Assembly: GCA_017430535.1 (NCBI GenBank)
Contig: JAFRMR010000026.1
Coordinates: 1-64,000 of the forward strand
Origin: Clostridia bacterium
GTDB taxonomy: Bacteria; Bacillota; Clostridia; Oscillospirales; Acutalibacteraceae
DNA: 64,000 nucleotides
Direction: 5' to 3'
Part shown: piece after piece, positions 62,132 through 64,000 of the stretch
Layout of the letters: every line of letters begins with the position of its first letter
How positions within the stretch are numbered: position 1 is the stretch's first letter
The notes under the pieces: generated by a model
Seen by the model: the letters and a program-made list of their open reading frames with translations, nothing else
Databases searched by the model: none
What the model was told of the DNA's origin: nothing
Made by a program: the position numbers and the translations under genes

Positions 62132-63724
62132 ATGCTGAAAGCTCTGATAAAAAAACAGTTTTCGGAGTATTTTGCGGCGTATTTTGTGGACCGTAAAACA
62201 GGCAAAGCCCGTGATGCAAAAGGCATAGCGATGTATATGGGCATTTTTGTTTTTGCCCTTCTGAGCATCGGCTATATGTTTTTTAACATATCCTCTCAGC
62301 TTGCGGGTCCCCTTTATATGCAGGGCATGAGCTGGCTGTATTATTCCATTATGGCTCTTATGGGTATTGCCATCGGCGTTTTCGGTTCAGTTTTCAATAC
62401 ATATGCGTCCCTTTATAACGCCAAAGATAACGATCTGCTTCTCTCAATGCCCATCCCCGCCGGCTATGTGCTTGCATCACGGCTGCTGGGCGCTTATACC
62501 CTGGGCACCATTTATGAGGGCGTTGTTTTTATGCCCGCAATAATTGCGGACCCCGGCATCCGTGACAGAGGCGCTGCCGGCGTAATACTGCCCCTGCTGC
62601 TTTTATTCATTATCGGGTTTGTTGTGCTTACCCTTACCTGCCTTCTGGGCTGGCTGGTTGCTCTGGCGGCAACCCGTGTAAAAAACAGAAACATAGTTTC
62701 CGTAATAATTTCCGTTATACTTCTGGGCGGCTACTATTACCTGTGGATAAATCTGCAGAAATATGTGACACTTATCATAAACAGGGCGGATTCCATAAGT
62801 GACGCTTTATTGCGGAAAGCAATGCCGGTTTACGCTCTCGGTATGGGCGCCGCCGGTGATATAAAGCAGTTTGCCCTGTTCACGGTTTTCGCTTTTGTAA
62901 TGCTCGCTTTAACTCTTACCGTAATGTCCCTTACCTTTCTTAAAATGGTTACCCGCAACAGGGGCTCGGCAAAGGGTGTTTACAAAAACCGGGCGGCAAA
63001 GCAGAGGAGCGTTAAATCCGCCCTTCTCAGAAAGGAGCTGTCAAGGTTCCTGGGCTCCGCCAACTATATGCTTAACGGCGGCTTCGGGCTGATTGTAATG
63101 ATTGCCGCTTCGGTAATACTTATCATAAAACCGGATTTTATTTCAAAAGCTTTTGAGAACGCGCCTCAGGCTGTTGGCGCCATGCCATCGGTATTCGCCT
63201 GCCTTATCTGTATGATGTGCGGTATGAATCCCATTTCATCCCCCTCCGTTTCACTTGAGGGTAAAAATGTATGGATTCCGAAATCCCTGCCCGTAAGGGC
63301 TTACGATATACTTACCGCAAAGGCGCGGCTCCAGTTTGTGCTTAACATTCTGCCGGCGGAGATTCTTGCCGCTGTTTCGGCAGCTGTGCTGGGGGCGGAT
63401 TTGCTTACGGCCCTGTTTATGTGCACGGCTGTGTTTGCTTTCAACTCCTTCTTCGGCAGGCTGGGTGTTATGGTAAACCTTTATAAGCCCGTAATGACCT
63501 GGACCAACGAGGTAATACCCATAAAGCAGAGTATGTCCGTTTTCCTCGGCATTATGTCGGGTATGGTTATATGCGCACTTTCCGGTATTGCCGGTTATGC
63601 CCTCTCTTCATTAGTTCCTCAGGCTATTATTCTTGCGGCACTTACCGCGGTTTACGCCCTTGCCGCCTTCGCCCTTGACAAAGCTTTTAAAGGCAAAGGA
63701 ACACAGCTTTTTGAAACCCTTTGA
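62132..63724 (+). CDS. ABC-2 type exporter, permease
   Basis: The 530-residue integral membrane protein has about twelve helices arranged as two halves, with cytoplasmic loops (RNRGSAKGVYKNRAAKQRS) between them. It has the features of the large ABC-exporter permeases that pair with a single ATPase in Clostridia (LLSMPIPAGYVLASRLLGAYTLG, and NPISSPSVSLEGKNVWIPKSLPV). It would form the channel for the ATPase encoded two bases upstream. The substrate is unknown; antimicrobial peptides or lipids are usual candidates. Confidence 0.85.
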   Translation: MLKALIKKQFSEYFAAYFVDRKTGKARDAKGIAMYMGIFVFALLSIGYMFFNISSQLAGPLYMQGMSWLYYSIMALMGIAIGVFGSVFNTYASLYNAKDNDLLLSMPIPAGYVLASRLLGAYTLGTIYEGVVFMPAIIADPGIRDRGAAGVILPLLLLFIIGFVVLTLTCLLGWLVALAATRVKNRNIVSVIISVILLGGYYYLWINLQKYVTLIINRADSISDALLRKAMPVYALGMGAAGDIKQFALFTVFAFVMLALTLTVMSLTFLKMVTRNRGSAKGVYKNRAAKQRSVKSALLRKELSRFLGSANYMLNGGFGLIVMIAASVILIIKPDFISKAFENAPQAVGAMPSVFACLICMMCGMNPISSPSVSLEGKNVWIPKSLPVRAYDILTAKARLQFVLNILPAEILAAVSAAVLGADLLTALFMCTAVFAFNSFFGRLGVMVNLYKPVMTWTNEVIPIKQSMSVFLGIMSGMVICALSGIAGYALSSLVPQAIILAALTAVYALAAFALDKAFKGKGTQLFETL

Positions 63725-63743
63725 TTGTATAGTAAAAAACAAA

Positions 63744-63780
63744 GGCTTACAGCCGGTAACCGGCTGTAAGCCTCTTTTTT
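63744..63780. terminator. Terminator of the PspC-ABC exporter unit
   Basis: GGCTTACAGCCGG pairs perfectly with its complement around TAA, followed by a T-rich tail. The opposite side also has an A/T-rich tail, so it may serve the converging RicT-like gene. Confidence 0.88.
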
Positions 63781-63789
63781 TGTGTATTT

Positions 63790-64000
63790 TTAACCTTCTA
63801 TATCTTTCAGGGCTTCCATTTCATCCTTGTTCACTTCAATGGAGCCGTCTTTGATGATTTTTACATCATCCTTATGGAATACCTTGAGTATGCCGGCGGG
63901 GCTCTTTTCAAGCTGAATTTTCAGCAGACCCGAAAGAATATTGTTTTCAACCACCGTGCCGTTGCCTTCTCTGGTTTTTACAAGAGCACCGGGTTTCGGT
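63790..64000 (-). CDS. RicT/YaaT-like PSP1-domain protein, C-terminal part (partial)
   Basis: The gene enters from the right edge on the minus strand and ends at TAA 63790-63792, giving about 70 residues. The segment PKPGALVKTREGNGTVVENN, then LLKIQLE and VFHKDDVKII, matches the C-terminal end of PSP1/RicT (YaaT) proteins, which act with RicA and RicF in RNA processing and phosphorelay control in Bacillus. The catalytic or Cys-bearing part is outside the window, so the assignment is provisional. Confidence 0.65.
   Translation of the reverse strand, partial: PKPGALVKTREGNGTVVENNILSGLLKIQLEKSPAGILKVFHKDDVKIIKDGSIEVNKDEMEALKDIEG

Overview
The window is a contiguous stretch of a Gram-positive Clostridia chromosome, most like the gut Oscillospiraceae/Ruminococcaceae group. 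Evidence for this: AGGAGG ribosome binding sites, consensus TTGACA/TATAAT promoters, a T-box leader before thrS, a complete V-type (Ntp) ATPase operon, 2-hydroxyacyl-CoA dehydratase activase genes, sortase-anchored surface proteins and SpoIID/RicT-type proteins. This is inferred from gene families; no 16S gene is present.

Layout. 1-5.0 kb: the end of an unknown gene, then a 1,512-residue InlB-repeat surface protein with an IPATG anchor. 5.1-16.8 kb: a 39-residue peptide gene, tRNA-Leu(UAA), an MBL-fold hydrolase, a secreted LRR protein, an M23 endopeptidase, rfbD, ispE, a phosphoesterase, prs, an intergenic repeat element and an MscS channel. 16.9-25.6 kb: the nine-gene V-ATPase operon (G/H, I, K, E, C, F, A, B, D), whose K subunit carries Na+-ligand residues. 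25.6-32.0 kb: an alpha/beta hydrolase, a sodium:solute symporter and the murD-yhhN-M23/SpoIID operon. 32.2-35.2 kb: a small protein, a truncated ABC ATPase and T-box-controlled thrS. 35.3-47.7 kb: a split activase/HgdB-like pair, a second MurD paralogue, a 60-residue peptide gene, hflX, a large membrane protein and the femAB-thuA-dut-hydrolase operon. 47.8-48.9 kb: class II aldolase. 48.9-60.7 kb: a sortase pilus operon and a divergent diguanylate cyclase. 61.0-64.0 kb: a Cys-rich micropeptide, PspC, an ABC exporter and the end of a RicT-like gene.

The most interesting unit is 48.9-60.7 kb. The seven-gene pilus operon (coiled-coil protein, signal peptidase I, tip adhesin, major pilin, sortase C, second anchored pilin, second sortase) starts from a consensus promoter. 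Its leader looks like a c-di-GMP-I (GEMM) riboswitch whose P1 3' strand overlaps the 5' strand of an intrinsic terminator. The divergently transcribed neighbour is a membrane GGDEF diguanylate cyclase. Together they suggest a self-contained module in which c-di-GMP switches on surface pili.

Other items worth a look: two small leaderless peptide genes whose C-termini resemble staphylococcal beta-type phenol-soluble modulins; an M23 protein fused to a SpoIID domain with permuted motif order; and an intergenic repeat element with a possible internally deleted relative nearby.
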